Source of the DNA: Acidobacteriaceae bacterium
GTDB lineage: Bacteria > Acidobacteriota > Terriglobia > Terriglobales > SbA1
Direction of reading: 5' to 3'
Length of the DNA stretch: 6,052 nucleotides
Assembly (NCBI GenBank): GCA_003136335.1
Contig: PLEA01000561.1
Coordinates: 5,482-11,533 of the forward strand
Translations under genes and position numbers: made by a program
Shown here: piece after piece, positions 5,972-6,052 of the stretch
Numbering within the stretch: the stretch's first letter is position 1
How the letters are laid out: every line of letters begins with the position of its first letter
The notes under the pieces: generated by a model
Seen by the model: only the letters and a program-made list of their open reading frames with translations
What the model was told of the DNA's origin: nothing
The model's database searches: none

Positions 5972-6052
5972 TTCGGGAGTACCCTCGGCGAGGTCTTCTG
6001 CGACATCGGCACATTGGCGCGACAGGGTTCATCCATCACTCACACCATAACG
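5972..6052. other. Upstream flank of the kinase gene
   Basis: All three minus-strand frames carry a stop within the first 25 bases from the right edge (in-frame TGA at 6029-6031, another at 6040-6042). A cotranscribed gene, if any, would therefore have to end at or before these stops. No promoter is recognised. Confidence 0.4.

Overview
The window reads as chromosomal DNA of a plant-polymer-degrading soil bacterium, most likely an Acidobacteriota member. This placement is an inference. It rests on the mix of Tat-exported glycosidase, pentose and deoxyhexose catabolic genes, a LytS-type kinase with a DUF1272 head, and a small coiled-coil/winged-helix protein of a type I associate with that phylum. 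No rRNA, complete tRNA, CRISPR array, transposase or phage gene is visible.

Layout: (1) 1-1269, plus strand: the 3' three quarters of an L-ribulokinase gene (araB), cut by the left edge. (2) 1250-1402, plus strand: the last ~45 codons of an aldose 1-epimerase (mutarotase) gene whose body is missing, directly behind and overlapping the araB tail. (3) 1403-1554: a short gap between convergent units with one GC-rich hairpin. (4) 1555-3213, minus strand: an intact Tat-exported GH51 alpha-L-arabinofuranosidase. (5) 3275-3707, minus strand: two gene remnants upstream of GH51. They are the two ends of an L-rhamnose isomerase gene joined across a large internal deletion, and the first ~50 codons of rhamnulokinase with a frameshift. 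The old 8-base stop/start overlap between them is still readable. (6) 3708-4051: a divergent intergenic region. (7) 4052-4591, plus strand: a 179-residue coiled-coil plus winged-helix protein of unknown function. (8) 4643-5971, minus strand: a membrane sensor histidine kinase of the LytS/YehU type with an N-terminal cysteine-rich DUF1272 domain, convergent with gene 7 across 51 bases.

How the genes fit together: regions 1-5 concern use of L-arabinose and, formerly, L-rhamnose from plant cell-wall polysaccharide. The exported arabinofuranosidase frees L-arabinose and ribulokinase phosphorylates L-ribulose inside the cell. The isomerase and kinase for rhamnose once stood upstream of the arabinofuranosidase on the same strand and have decayed, so the GH51 gene now sits at the end of a collapsed operon. 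The mutarotase remnant on the other side shows the same kind of loss. Regions 7-8 are unrelated to sugar use as far as the sequence shows. I found no clear novel multi-gene system. The points most worth a second look are the operon-decay scars and the zinc-ribbon-like domain fused to a histidine kinase.
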